Below, one piece after another: positions 25,505-34,606 of a DNA stretch of 64,000 nucleotides. Numbering within the stretch: the first letter of the stretch is position 1; each line of letters opens with the position of its first letter. Source of the DNA: Maribacter algarum (ex Zhang et al. 2020) (GTDB lineage: Bacteria; Bacteroidota; Bacteroidia; Flavobacteriales; Flavobacteriaceae); the NCBI RefSeq assembly GCF_005885635.1, contig NZ_VATY01000002.1, positions 744,001-808,000 on the forward strand. The letters are read 5' to 3'. A program made the translations under genes and the position numbers. Under the pieces are notes generated by a model, which saw only the letters and a program-made list of their open reading frames with translations, was not told where the DNA came from and did no database searches.

Positions 25505-25578
25505 ATCTTTTCAATGGTTTTGTGTTCTTTATTGTTAAATTTATCCCGTTTTTGAACCTGATTTCTTTAAAATATAAC

Positions 25579-27555
25579 ATGCAGTACCAAAACTCCAAAG
25601 TATCCAAAAAAACCCAAATTAGTCTTTATGAGCGAATGCTAAAACCTCGTATGATTGAGGAAAAGATGTTGATTTTGCTACGTCAGGGGAAGATTTCAAA
25701 GTGGTTTAGTGGCATTGGTCAAGAGGCGATTTCGGTGGGTGTGACCAGTGTGATGCAACCAGAGGAGTATATCCTTCCCATGCATAGAAATTTGGGGGTT
25801 TTTACGACTAGAGATATTCCTTTGTATCGGCTTTTTGCGCAGTGGCAGGGTAAAGCTAGCGGATTTACAAACGGACGGGACCGTAGTTTTCATTTCGGAA
25901 CACAAGAATTCAATATTGTCGGAATGATTTCACACTTAGGTCCGCAATTAGGGGTCGCGGATGGCATTGCCTTGGCGGATGTTTTAAAGAAGAATAACCA
26001 CGTAACGGCGGTATTTACTGGCGAAGGTGGAACAAGTGAAGGTGATTTTCATGAAGCTTTGAACGTGGCGGCCGTCTGGAATCTCCCAGTTTTGTTTTGT
26101 ATTGAAAATAATGGTTACGGATTATCAACGCCTACTTCAGAGCAGTATAAATGTGAACATTTGGCAGATAAAGGAAAGGGCTATGGCATGGAATCCCATA
26201 TTATAGACGGGAATAATATTCTTGAGGTCTATGCCACAGTTGACAAACTCTGTAAAAAGATGCGTAAAAATCCTGCCCCGATTCTTCTAGAGTTTAAAAC
26301 GTTCCGGATGCGGGGTCACGAAGAGGCAAGTGGTACAAAATATGTTCCTAAGGAGTTGATGGAGAAGTGGGCACAAAAAGACCCTATCGCCAACTATGAA
26401 AAATTCTTGCTAGACGAGCAGATTATAGATACACAGAAAATCGATGCTATCAAAGCAAAGATTACCGCTGAAATCAATGAGAATCTAAAACTGGCTTTTG
26501 ATGAAAATGAAGTTGAAATAAGTGAAACTAAAGAATTAAAAGATGTTTATAAATCATTTGAATATGAACATGTTAAAGAAGGTAGTGTTGTAGAAAACAT
26601 TCGTTTGGTTGATGCTGTTTCGAACGGACTAAAACAATCCATGGAGAAGTATGATGATTTGGTTATTATGGGGCAAGATATTGCCGATTATGGAGGTGTT
26701 TTTAAAATTACCGACGGCTTTGTAGATGCCTTCGGGAAAGAACGAGTACGGAATACGCCCATTTGTGAATCTGCGATTGTTTCTGCAGCAATGGGACTTT
26801 CCATTAATGGTATGAAAGCCGTGATGGAAATGCAATTCGCTGATTTTGCAAGTTCAGGATTTAATCCTATTGTAAATTATCTGGCAAAATCACATTATCG
26901 ATGGGGCGAAAAAGCAGATGTAGTTATCCGTATGCCGTGCGGCGGCGACGTAGGTGCGGGACCATTTCATTCACAGACCAACGAGGCATGGTTTACGAAG
27001 ACTCCTGGATTAAAAGTGGTTTACCCTGCATTTCCTAAGGACGCCAAAGGTTTGTTGAATACCGCTATCAATGACCCAAATCCTGTACTGTTTTTTGAAC
27101 ATAAGGGTTTGTATCGAAGTGTCTATCAGAATGTACCTTCTGATTATTATACCATTCCATTAGGAAAAGCGGCCATTTTAAAAGAAGGCGGTGAAATTAC
27201 TATTGTCTCCTATGGAGCCGGAGTACATTGGGCTTTGAAAACTTTAGAAATGCATCAAGAAGTTGAAGCGGACTTGATTGATTTAAGAACACTTGCGCCC
27301 TTAGATATTGAAGCCATATATGCATCCGTTAAGAAAACAGGAAAGCTAATCATTCTACAAGAAGACAGTCTTTTTGGAGGAATTGCGAGTGATATCTCCG
27401 CCCTAGTGATGGAAAACTGCTTTGAACATTTAGATGCTCCGGTAAAAAGAGTGGCAAGTATTGAAACACCAATACCATTTGCTAAAAACCTGGAAAATAA
27501 CTACTTGCCTAAAGATAGATTTGCCGCTGAGTTACTTGATTTGTTGGCGTATTAA
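25579..27555 (+). CDS. Fused 2-oxoacid dehydrogenase E1 (alpha + beta, TPP-dependent)
   Basis: One polypeptide holds both E1 subunits. The alpha-like half (about 10-330) has the TPP motif GEGGTSEGDFHEALN ending in NN of CIENNGYGLSTP. The beta-like half (about 340-658) has MGQDIADYGGVF, NTPICESAI, MPCGGDVGAGPFHSQ and ITIVSYGAG. It decarboxylates a 2-oxo acid and passes the acyl group to lipoyl-E2; branched-chain acids are the usual assignment in Bacteroidota, where precursors for iso-fatty acids are needed. No E2 or E3 gene is adjacent. The ATG at 25579 (MQYQNSKVSKK) is chosen over the GTG at 25522, which would add an unlikely hydrophobic leader. Confidence 0.92.
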   Translation: MQYQNSKVSKKTQISLYERMLKPRMIEEKMLILLRQGKISKWFSGIGQEAISVGVTSVMQPEEYILPMHRNLGVFTTRDIPLYRLFAQWQGKASGFTNGRDRSFHFGTQEFNIVGMISHLGPQLGVADGIALADVLKKNNHVTAVFTGEGGTSEGDFHEALNVAAVWNLPVLFCIENNGYGLSTPTSEQYKCEHLADKGKGYGMESHIIDGNNILEVYATVDKLCKKMRKNPAPILLEFKTFRMRGHEEASGTKYVPKELMEKWAQKDPIANYEKFLLDEQIIDTQKIDAIKAKITAEINENLKLAFDENEVEISETKELKDVYKSFEYEHVKEGSVVENIRLVDAVSNGLKQSMEKYDDLVIMGQDIADYGGVFKITDGFVDAFGKERVRNTPICESAIVSAAMGLSINGMKAVMEMQFADFASSGFNPIVNYLAKSHYRWGEKADVVIRMPCGGDVGAGPFHSQTNEAWFTKTPGLKVVYPAFPKDAKGLLNTAINDPNPVLFFEHKGLYRSVYQNVPSDYYTIPLGKAAILKEGGEITIVSYGAGVHWALKTLEMHQEVEADLIDLRTLAPLDIEAIYASVKKTGKLIILQEDSLFGGIASDISALVMENCFEHLDAPVKRVASIETPIPFAKNLENNYLPKDRFAAELLDLLAY

Positions 27556-27735
27556 ATGAATTTATATTTTGACGCTAATATTTATTGAACGATAAAAGCC
27601 CTGAGCTAGTTTAATTCTTTCTTACCATTCATCGAATAGAATCTTTTTAATACCATATTATTATATGTTTAACGTTTGAATAAAAACTGTTCGAACTATT
27701 CATACGTAAATAGAACAACCCTGAAAATCCATAAT

Positions 27736-28215
27736 ATGAAAAAAATCCTATTGCTTGTGGCTTTTGTCACACTCTATTCTTCTTGTTCAATTTCAAAAGC
27801 GGTGCGTGAAAAACGTAATATGTTGAGTGGCACTTGGACGCTCAATGACATAAGCTATGAAAACGGAACTGGTAATTTCAAATCGGTCCTATTCAGCGAT
27901 GCAGATGACATCTGTTTCGAAGGAAGCGATTGGTATTTTCGAGATAACAATAGTACAGGACGCTATACTTTAGCATCATCATCCCTATGCCAAGGTGGTG
28001 ATCGGTTTATGCGTTGGTCTGTAGTAGATAATTCGGAGAATTACTCTAGTCAATTGCAATTCAAACGTATTGATGAAAAGAATAAAGATATTTCTGGAAA
28101 AGGATATCGCCTTAATATCACTAAACTTACCTCAAGTGAGATGGTGCTGAAATCAAACGCAACTGTTGATGGAAAAGTGATAAATGTCGTTTACAAATTC
28201 AATAAAAAATCTTAA
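27736..28215 (+). CDS. Lipocalin-like lipoprotein
   Basis: Lipoprotein signal MKKILLLVAFVTLYSSC (Cys17), then a short beta-rich domain beginning MLSGTWTLNDISYENGTGNF and continuing as antiparallel strands (GRYTLASSSLC, SSQLQFKRI, YRLNITKLTSSEMVL). This is the pattern of small Bacteroidota lipocalin-like lipoproteins, which bind hydrophobic ligands or support the envelope. The ATG at 27736 replaces an upstream alternative start without a signal peptide. The OmpA-family gene follows after 11 bp, so the two are probably co-transcribed. Confidence 0.82.
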   Translation: MKKILLLVAFVTLYSSCSISKAVREKRNMLSGTWTLNDISYENGTGNFKSVLFSDADDICFEGSDWYFRDNNSTGRYTLASSSLCQGGDRFMRWSVVDNSENYSSQLQFKRIDEKNKDISGKGYRLNITKLTSSEMVLKSNATVDGKVINVVYKFNKKS

Positions 28216-28226
28216 AAAAATTCCCC

Positions 28227-28919
28227 ATGAAAACCTATTTAAAAAAAAGTATATTCCTTTCACTATCGGCAAGTCTGATTCTTAGCTGTAGTGCCGTAAA
28301 AAATGCAAATCACAAACAGAAAGGAGCTGTTGTAGGTGCCACTAGTGGTGCGGTCATAGGCGGAGTTCTTGGCAATAATGTAGGTAAAGGCAACACGGCC
28401 TTAGGTGCAATTATTGGTGCTGCCGTCGGAGGCGTTGCCGGAGGTTTTATTGGAGACCGAATGGATAGACAAGCCGAACGCATTGAAGAAGAAATTCCTG
28501 GAGCAGAAGTGACACGGGTTGGAGAAGGAATAAATGTAGTCTTTAACGAAGAAGCTGGTGTATATTTCGATACCAGTAAATCGAACATAAAAGGAACATC
28601 GGTAGAAACCTTGAACAGATTATCAGGAATATTTAAAGAATACCCCAAATCCTATATTTTGGTTGAAGGGCATACGGATAGCGCCGGTCCTGAGGACTAC
28701 AATTTGAAGTTATCACAACAAAGAGCGCAATCGGTAACCAATTATCTTATTGCCCAAGGTATTGATAAAAGTCGTTTTACCACAAAGTGGTACGGAGAAT
28801 TACAACCTAGAGCAGATAATTCAACAACTGAAGGTAAAAGCAAGAATCGTCGTGTGGAACTAGCCATCGTTGCGAGTCAGGAGCTAAAAGATGAAGCAAA
28901 AAACAAAACAAGTAGATAA
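28227..28919 (+). CDS. OmpA-family lipoprotein with glycine zipper
   Basis: Signal and lipobox MKTYLKKSIFLSLSASLILSC (Cys21). A glycine-zipper segment (GAVVGATSGAVIGGVLGNNVGKG, then GAIIGAAVGGVAGGFIG) lies at about 33-76. A C-terminal OmpA domain follows (YFDTSKSNIKG, LVEGHTDSAGPEDYN, LSQQRAQSVTNYLIAQGI, KSKNRRVELAI). It anchors the outer membrane to peptidoglycan, like YiaD. Placement after a lipocalin-like lipoprotein suggests an envelope operon. Confidence 0.93.
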   Translation: MKTYLKKSIFLSLSASLILSCSAVKNANHKQKGAVVGATSGAVIGGVLGNNVGKGNTALGAIIGAAVGGVAGGFIGDRMDRQAERIEEEIPGAEVTRVGEGINVVFNEEAGVYFDTSKSNIKGTSVETLNRLSGIFKEYPKSYILVEGHTDSAGPEDYNLKLSQQRAQSVTNYLIAQGIDKSRFTTKWYGELQPRADNSTTEGKSKNRRVELAIVASQELKDEAKNKTSR

Positions 28920-28953
28920 GTACTTTTCGTTTTTTTGAAAAATAGTTTTAAGG

Positions 28954-29041
28954 AAGAGGTCTAAAAAGGCAATTTTTAAGCAACTGTCAAATCAAAAACT
29001 AAGAAATGACATAAAAATTGATTTTTGGACCTCTTTTTTAA
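28954..29041 (+). terminator. Three-tier nested hairpin with T-run after the OmpA gene
   Basis: Three perfect stems nest in one 82-base element: AAGAGGTC (28954-28961) with GACCTCTT (29028-29035); AATTTTTA (28971-28978) with TAAAAATT (29012-29019); TGTCA (28985-28989) with TGACA (29007-29011). A T-run to 29039 follows. It ends the + strand operon and faces the convergent SRPBCC gene. The size and layering exceed an ordinary terminator, so a small structured RNA is possible. Confidence 0.6.
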
Positions 29042-29073
29042 GTGATAATGACGAATTTTACCAACACATGGTT

Positions 29074-29610
29074 CTATTCTTCACTTACTGATTTTAAGCG
29101 TTCCATTCCTCTGGCGTTCATTTTTTCCATATCCTTTTTTGCGCCAAAAAGCCACATAAAAAAGGAATCTACCAATCCAGATTTCAGATTGAAGTCTTGC
29201 GTTACTTTTATAAGATTGCCCTTTTTTGAAAAGGAATACTCAAAGGTAGGATTTGCCTTGAATGGTTTTTGAATATCGCATTCCATTTTTATGTATTCCA
29301 AAGGTTTAATCTCTGTTATCTCTTGAAAGCCCAAGTCTTTACCTTTGTTTCCGTCCCAATGAAATTGCGCACCTACTTGCCCATCATTTCCCTTAATAGT
29401 TGTTTTTTGATTGGGGTCTGCTTCATAAAAAGGAGACCATTTTGTAAAGTTTTTCAGAAAAACCACGTTGTCAAATGTGGTTTCAATATCTGATTGAATA
29501 TTCACGGTTTTTTGAATGTGAATATGCTGTAACTTGTTAGCATTATAAAATCCTATTCCTAAGAATAAAAGCAACGCGCCGACGATTAGTATAAATATCA
29601 TTTTTTTCAT
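29074..29610 (-). CDS. SRPBCC-family membrane-anchored protein
   Basis: An N-terminal membrane helix (MIFILIVGALLLFLGIGFY) is followed by a START/Bet v1-like domain: QKTVNIQSDIETTFDNVVFLKNFTKWSPFYEADP, then GAQFHWDGNKGKDLGFQEI. The SRPBCC fold binds hydrophobic ligands in a deep pocket. The start is 15 bases after the stop of the YCII-related gene, so the two form an operon. Precise function is unknown. Confidence 0.85.
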   Translation of the reverse strand: MKKMIFILIVGALLLFLGIGFYNANKLQHIHIQKTVNIQSDIETTFDNVVFLKNFTKWSPFYEADPNQKTTIKGNDGQVGAQFHWDGNKGKDLGFQEITEIKPLEYIKMECDIQKPFKANPTFEYSFSKKGNLIKVTQDFNLKSGLVDSFFMWLFGAKKDMEKMNARGMERLKSVSEE

Positions 29611-29625
29611 GTTTTAGTGTTTGTA

Positions 29626-29979
29626 TTAATTTTCCATTGGAATAATAGAACGAACTTCAACTGTACCTCCCATTTTTAGTATGGGACTGTTTTTAGCCAT
29701 TTCTACGGCCTCCTCTAAAGAATGTGCTTTAACAATCATGTTTCCGCTGATTATTTTGTTTTCAGAAATCAACATCCCATCAGATACTTTTAAATCTGTT
29801 GAAATCTGTTTTCCTTCAAAGCCTAATTGATAGGTGCTTTCCAGCTTTTCTTTAATCGCAATATTGCCAATAAAACTTCCCCAATCTTGACGCATCTGTG
29901 ACATTTCTTCCGCTGTCGGTTTGTATTCAGGATTTGGAGTATACCTGAATAACATCATGAAATTTTGTTCTGTGTTCAT
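29626..29979 (-). CDS. YCII/DGPF-related small protein
   Basis: 117 residues with the YciI-like dimeric ferredoxin fold: FMMLFRYTPNPEY, then SDGMLISENKIISGNMIVKAHSLEEAVEMAKNSPIL and GGTVEVRSI. Such proteins are common beside sigma factors or SRPBCC proteins; the catalytic role is unclear. It is first in the two-gene operon with the SRPBCC gene and has a perfect -7 box upstream. Confidence 0.85.
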   Translation of the reverse strand: MNTEQNFMMLFRYTPNPEYKPTAEEMSQMRQDWGSFIGNIAIKEKLESTYQLGFEGKQISTDLKVSDGMLISENKIISGNMIVKAHSLEEAVEMAKNSPILKMGGTVEVRSIIPMEN

Positions 29980-30011
29980 ACCTTCTAATTTTTAAGTGTT
30001 AAACAATACAC

Positions 30012-30019
30012 CAAAACTA
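30012..30019 (-). promoter_or_regulatory. -7 box TAGTTTTG of the YCII/SRPBCC operon
   Basis: An exact TAnnTTTG on the minus strand, 32 bases before the ATG at 29979. No TTG is seen at the expected -33 distance. Confidence 0.4.
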
Positions 30020-30065
30020 GAGGAGGGGTTAGAGAAAAAACTTTGCCTATGACAAGAAATGGGAT

Positions 30066-30761
30066 TTAGCCCGTTTTTGTTGCAGATAGTTTCCGGAAAA
30101 CCAAAAGATGGAGGAATATGATGGTTGGTGGCGCAAAGGCAGGAATAAAACAAAACGGAAATTCTGCTAAGAACTCAACGCCTTGAATACCATTATCAAT
30201 GCTGATTTTAGTAAAGATAATAGCCAATGCTGAAGTAACTAAAATATCAAAAAGACCAAAGGTATTCCAAACATAAGTAAGCTTTCGAGCGCTATTTTTA
30301 TTGTTCTCGATAGCCTTAGCGACAAAAATACTGGATAGAGCAGTCAATACATCCCCTATACCGGCGAATAAAGCAAAGACGGGTGGGAGTAAATCGTAAA
30401 GGAAGAGAATTATAAAAGTGCTGCCAATGAGTCGAAATATATGAATCTTGACTAAATCCTTTAAGCTCAAAACAGTATTTGCTGCTTTACATATCTTGGT
30501 GCCATATATTATGGTAACGAATATGGCCAAAGGAAGTGTTGTAGTCAGTACAATTTTAGGAGGTAACATCACATCATCAAAGAATCCGTTATGACTAGCA
30601 ATAGCCACAACAGTTAAATAAGGAATGTAAAAACCTAGAACCCACCAAAATCCGTTTTTAACCTTTCCTTTTTTTGCCAATCCGGCTACCATTAGTACAG
30701 GAATCGTAAATGCTATTAAGAACAGAATTGAGAAAATAATCGGGACTTGAGTTGAAAACAT
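30066..30761 (-). CDS. Multi-pass membrane protein of unknown function
   Basis: 231 residues with about seven hydrophobic segments (IIFSILFLIAFTIPVLMV, FWWVLGFYIPYLTVVAI, FRLIGSTFIILFLYDLL, FIPAFAPPTIIFLHLLVF). No catalytic motif was recognised. It starts 9 bases after the stop of a Crp/Fnr-type regulator gene and is probably its co-transcribed partner or target. Function unknown. Confidence 0.75.
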   Translation of the reverse strand: MFSTQVPIIFSILFLIAFTIPVLMVAGLAKKGKVKNGFWWVLGFYIPYLTVVAIASHNGFFDDVMLPPKIVLTTTLPLAIFVTIIYGTKICKAANTVLSLKDLVKIHIFRLIGSTFIILFLYDLLPPVFALFAGIGDVLTALSSIFVAKAIENNKNSARKLTYVWNTFGLFDILVTSALAIIFTKISIDNGIQGVEFLAEFPFCFIPAFAPPTIIFLHLLVFRKLSATKTG

Positions 30762-30770
30762 GCGTTACTG

Positions 30771-31346
30771 TTATAAAGTGATTTCTTTTCTAATGCGACT
30801 TAGCGAAGTATCAGTTATTCCCAAAAAAGTGGCAATATGTTTTAAAGGAACATTTTGAACTATTGAAGGTTTTTCAGCAATCAGATTCAAATACCTATCC
30901 TTTGCTTGGTCTGCAATTACCGATATAGAATGATTTTTTAATTCAAAGTAGTTGTTTACCAATCTGGTTCTACCTACTTCTCTAAAAGCTTCAATACTAA
31001 ATAATTTCATAAAGTCGTTAAAACTTATTTTCCAGCATTTTCCTTTGGTTACCGCTTGAATGGACTCTTTACAAGGTTTCTTTAAGAAATAGGAATGCCA
31101 GTCTATAACGATGTCATTTTGAGAAAAGAATTTGGTGGTGATATCATTTCTTTCGGTGTCAATAGTATAAGAGCGCAAAAAACCTGTTTCTAAAAAGTAA
31201 TAGTAATTCGCAACTTTTCCTTTTTCAATCAAGTATTCATTTTTACCAAACTCCACTTCATCAAATTGTCTTAATATCAATTCTAACTCCTCTGGATTAA
31301 AATTTTCAGGCTTGAAAATGCCTTGTAAAAAATGTGATTGATTCAT
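30771..31346 (-). CDS. Crp/Fnr-family transcriptional regulator
   Basis: 191 residues: an N-terminal cyclic-nucleotide-binding-like domain (FGKNEYLIEKGKVANYYYFLETGFLRSYTID) and a short C-terminal winged helix (IVQNVPLKHIATFLGITDTSLSRIRKEI). No cysteine cluster suggests an Fe-S sensor. The effector is unknown; the CNB pocket is degenerate, as in many Bacteroidota members. It is divergent from the polyketide operon (169-bp gap), so it could regulate that locus as well as its own membrane-protein partner (inference). Confidence 0.9.
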   Translation of the reverse strand: MNQSHFLQGIFKPENFNPEELELILRQFDEVEFGKNEYLIEKGKVANYYYFLETGFLRSYTIDTERNDITTKFFSQNDIVIDWHSYFLKKPCKESIQAVTKGKCWKISFNDFMKLFSIEAFREVGRTRLVNNYFELKNHSISVIADQAKDRYLNLIAEKPSIVQNVPLKHIATFLGITDTSLSRIRKEITL

Positions 31347-31515
31347 TAATTGAATGAAGTTCTGTTTTAAAAGGTAGCAATTCGTACCATAAGCAATTTA
31401 ACAAAAAGTATTCATAACCTCATTTCAATAAATTAAACTTTTAAAATTGATAAGTTTCCAAAACTATCTCGACTGTAACCCTAGCAATAGATTTTAATTT
31501 TAAACGTATCTTTCC

Positions 31516-32643
31516 TTGGTGTATGACTATGATGTAATTATTGTTGGTGGTGGCCTTGCGGGCTTGACAGCGGCAATCCATTTATCCCAAGAAAAACATT
31601 CGGTTTTAGTGTTGGAAAAGAAGACCTATCCGCATCATAAGGTTTGTGGGGAGTATGTTTCTAATGAAATCATTCCGTATCTGAATGCTTTAGGAGTGCC
31701 GATGGACTCTTCGAAGGCCGTTCAGATAGATAACTTAACCTTAAGTACTGTTAGCGGGAAGTGGACGCAGACACAATTGCCCTTAGGTGGTATCGGTATT
31801 AGTCGTTACAGTTTTGACCATTTATTACATCAAAGGGCAGTTGCCAATGATGTCAAATTTGTATTTGAATCGGTAACGGAAATTGAATTTAAAGCTGATT
31901 TTTTTGAAGTTAGCACAGAAAATGATCAAACCTTTACTTCTAAGGTAACGATTGGAGCTTATGGTAAACGAAGTCCCATAGATAAACGTTTGAATCGAGA
32001 TTTTATTAAACAAAAATCTGGCTGGTTAGGGGTGAAGTCGCATTATGAATTCGATGAATTTCCTGAGAATCAAGTGGCTTTGCATAATTTTAAAGGAGGG
32101 TACGGTGGTTTATCAAAAACCGAAACAGGGGCTGTTAACTTTTGTTATCTAGCTTCCTACTCGAGTTTCCAAAAACTAAAAAATGTTTCCGATTTCAATG
32201 AAAAGGTGGTTTCTAGAAATCCGTTCTTGAATGATTTCTTGGGAAAAGCAACTCCTATCTTCAATGAACCTTTGACGATTGCTCAAATATCCTTTCAGCA
32301 GAAGAAATCCATAGAAAACCATATTTTGATGTGTGGAGATACTGCGGGACTCATTCATCCACTTTGCGGTAATGGTATGGCGATGGCAATTCATTCCGCA
32401 AAGATTGCTTCAGAACAAGTGAATCACTTTCTAAAGGATACATCCAATAGAAAACAATTGGAAACAGCCTATGAAAAAGAATGGCAAAAAACCTTTAAAA
32501 AACGCTTGTGGATGGGTAGGCATTTACAATCTTTATTACTAAATGAAGAAATGTCAAATTTGGCATTGCGAGCTGTGACAACATCGCCCGCCTTACTTCG
32601 AAAATTAGTACGACAAACTCATGGAAAACCGATAGTATGTTAA
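31516..32643 (+). CDS. FAD-dependent oxidoreductase (geranylgeranyl reductase/hydroxylase-like) of the polyketide locus
   Basis: A Rossmann FAD site at the N-terminus (DVIIVGGGLAGLTAAIHLS, then KVCGEYVS) and the second FAD motif ILMCGDTAGLIHPLCGNGMAMA identify the PHBH/GGR superfamily: aromatic hydroxylases, reductases and some halogenases. In a type III PKS operon a hydroxylase acting on the phenolic product is the likeliest role (inference); the srs operon of Streptomyces griseus has a comparable flavoprotein. The start is TTG (31516) or the adjacent GTG. A near-consensus TATCTTTC lies at 31507-31514, right before it, suggesting a leaderless mRNA. The end overlaps the methyltransferase gene by 7 bp. 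Confidence 0.88.
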   Translation: MVYDYDVIIVGGGLAGLTAAIHLSQEKHSVLVLEKKTYPHHKVCGEYVSNEIIPYLNALGVPMDSSKAVQIDNLTLSTVSGKWTQTQLPLGGIGISRYSFDHLLHQRAVANDVKFVFESVTEIEFKADFFEVSTENDQTFTSKVTIGAYGKRSPIDKRLNRDFIKQKSGWLGVKSHYEFDEFPENQVALHNFKGGYGGLSKTETGAVNFCYLASYSSFQKLKNVSDFNEKVVSRNPFLNDFLGKATPIFNEPLTIAQISFQQKKSIENHILMCGDTAGLIHPLCGNGMAMAIHSAKIASEQVNHFLKDTSNRKQLETAYEKEWQKTFKKRLWMGRHLQSLLLNEEMSNLALRAVTTSPALLRKLVRQTHGKPIVC

Positions 32644-33359
32644 TAGATTTATCTGAAAGAAGTAATCAACCTGAGCTGATGGATGACTTTCGTGAGGGAC
32701 TTAAAAGCCTACGTATCGTTTTCGATGATATCAATCGTGTGAACCGTATTTTAGGCGGTAGTAATATTACGGTTAATGCAGTTGCAGAATTGATGAAAGT
32801 CCATCCGCAAGAAAGCTATACGATTGTTGATATGGGCTGCGGTGATGGTAACATGCTCCGCGAAGTCGCGAAGTACTGTAAGAAGCGGAATATTAAAGTT
32901 CGGTTAATCGGTATTGATTTAAACACTGAAGCCTTGCAATTGGCAGAGGAGGCATCTGGAGATTACCCTGAAATTGAATACCAACACCGCGATATTTTAA
33001 AATTGAAAGTTGCTGATTTGAACTGCGATATTGTAATCAATACACTTACGATGCATCACTTTGTAAACAAAGACCTTTTGACTTTTCTTGAAAAGTTTAA
33101 TCAATTAGCCAGTATCGGAGTTGTAATCAATGATTTACACAGAAGTCGCTGGGCATACTATCTATTTAAAGCCTTTAGCCTTATTTTTATAAAAACAAAA
33201 ACGGCAAAAATTGATGGATTGATTTCCATTAGTAAAGGTTTTGTGAAATCTGATTTAATTCAATACGCGAAGAGCTTGCCCCATATCAAACACGATATCA
33301 AATGGAAATGGGCCTTTCGTTATGTATGGATTATGCAACCCAATCGACTTACTAAATAA
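32637..33359 (+). CDS. Class I SAM-dependent methyltransferase of the polyketide locus
   Basis: SAM-binding motif I is YTIVDMGCGDGNMLREVAKYC, motif II lies around VRLIGIDLNTEALQLAEEA, and a post-motif is CDIVINTLTMHHF. 240 residues, cytosolic. It probably O- or C-methylates the phenolic or pyrone product of the adjacent synthase (inference from position; overlapping starts and stops show translational coupling to the FAD gene). The nearest known parallel in gene content is the S. griseus srs set (type III PKS, methyltransferase, flavoprotein). Confidence 0.88.
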   Translation: MLIDLSERSNQPELMDDFREGLKSLRIVFDDINRVNRILGGSNITVNAVAELMKVHPQESYTIVDMGCGDGNMLREVAKYCKKRNIKVRLIGIDLNTEALQLAEEASGDYPEIEYQHRDILKLKVADLNCDIVINTLTMHHFVNKDLLTFLEKFNQLASIGVVINDLHRSRWAYYLFKAFSLIFIKTKTAKIDGLISISKGFVKSDLIQYAKSLPHIKHDIKWKWAFRYVWIMQPNRLTK

Positions 33360-33453
33360 TCGAGAATTAAAAAACGAGGCTTGCCTCCAAATTAAATTTA
33401 TTTCCTAATGAATTCTTCGGGGCCTTGCTTGCCTTGAGGTAGTTTAGATACAT

Positions 33454-34509
33454 ATGAACGAGACACGAATAGTTACGGTTGCCAAAGAACTGCCTGAATA
33501 TTGCCGAAGTACCGAAGATATCATCCCTTTTGTTGAGTTATGGTTGGCTGATGAAGACGAACGTTTTCGAAGAAAAGTGGTAAAAATATTTGAAGGTGCC
33601 GCTGTTGATAAGCGCTACGGTATTATGAATATTGAAGAGGTTTTTACCGCCACTTCCTTTGAAGAAAAGAATGCGATTTATGTTCGGGAAGTTAAAAAGT
33701 TAGGTAAATCCGTTTTACAAAAAGCCCTGATGCAAAGTGGTTGGGAAGCAAATTCCCTTGATTATATAATTACCGTAAGTTGTACAGGTATTATGATTCC
33801 TTCGTTGGATGCGTATCTTATTAATGACTTAGGTTTGAAACAAGATGTGGTGCGTCTACCAGTCACAGAAATGGGCTGTGCAGCCGGGGTTTCAGGACTG
33901 ATTTACGCACAGAACTTTCTAAAATCAAATCCAGATAAACGTATAGCTTTGGTTGCTGTTGAGAGTCCGACTGCGACATTTCAGCTTCATGACCATTCCA
34001 TGGCAAATATGGTGAGTGCTGCTATTTTTGGCGACGGAGCTGCTTGCGTTTTATTGTCTTCAGAAGCAGATGCCAAAGGTCCTAAAATCGTAGGAGAGGA
34101 GATGTATCATTTTAAAGACGCCACTCAAATGATGGGTTTTGACATGACCAACCACGGATTAAAGATGATTCTTGACCCAGCAGTGCCAGAAACAATTGCG
34201 AATCATTTTCCAGATATTGTACACCCATTCTTAGAACGGAATGGAAGTTCTATTGAAAAGGTAGACCATTTGATTTTTCATCCTGGTGGACGAAAAATTG
34301 TACAGACAGTTGAAGAACTATTTGGTAAATTAGGAAAGAATATAGACGACACACGCGAAGTCTTACGAGAATATGGCAACATGAGCAGTGCTACAGTACT
34401 TTATGTCTTGGAGCGTTTTCTTGAAAAAGATATTCAAAAAGGCGAGCAAGGTTTGATTTTGAGCTTTGGCCCCGGCTTCTCTGCACAACGGGTTTTGTTG
34501 GAGTGGTAG
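33454..34509 (+). CDS. Type III polyketide synthase
   Basis: 351 residues, a chalcone-synthase-like homodimer. The catalytic triad is complete: Cys142 in TEMGCAAGVSG, His276 in IFHPGGRK and Asn309 in EYGNMSSAT. VAVESPTATFQ and LSFGPGFSAQ are also present. It condenses malonyl-CoA onto an acyl starter without an ACP and cyclises to a resorcinol, pyrone or phloroglucinol-type ring. The starter is unknown; the neighbouring ketosynthase, dehydratase and ACP suggest it receives a specially made acyl chain (inference). A 94-bp gap separates it from the methyltransferase, so an internal promoter is possible. Confidence 0.94.
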   Translation: MNETRIVTVAKELPEYCRSTEDIIPFVELWLADEDERFRRKVVKIFEGAAVDKRYGIMNIEEVFTATSFEEKNAIYVREVKKLGKSVLQKALMQSGWEANSLDYIITVSCTGIMIPSLDAYLINDLGLKQDVVRLPVTEMGCAAGVSGLIYAQNFLKSNPDKRIALVAVESPTATFQLHDHSMANMVSAAIFGDGAACVLLSSEADAKGPKIVGEEMYHFKDATQMMGFDMTNHGLKMILDPAVPETIANHFPDIVHPFLERNGSSIEKVDHLIFHPGGRKIVQTVEELFGKLGKNIDDTREVLREYGNMSSATVLYVLERFLEKDIQKGEQGLILSFGPGFSAQRVLLEW

Positions 34510-34521
34510 ATTGACTTAATT

Positions 34522-34549
34522 GTCATCCGGAGCGGAGTCGAATGGCTCC
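34522..34549. repeat. Short GTCATCCGGAG-type intergenic repeat
   Basis: GTCATCCGG at 34522 opens a 28-bp GC-rich element whose GGAGC (34529-34533) faces GCTCC (34545-34549). It resembles the flavobacterial GTCA...GAG...TCGA repeats and sits in the 97-base gap before the dehydratase start. Its presence argues that the frame open from 34520 is not coding before 34607. Confidence 0.4.
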
Positions 34550-34606
34550 AAAGCAAAAAGTTCAATATTAAGTTCAAGTTCAAAATTGATTAGTAAAACA
34601 AACTAT

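Noticed and set aside
28310-28648. Antisense open frame opposite the OmpA lipoprotein gene
   Set aside because: Its Ala/Pro-rich sequence is the complement of the glycine-zipper coding region, with no independent support.
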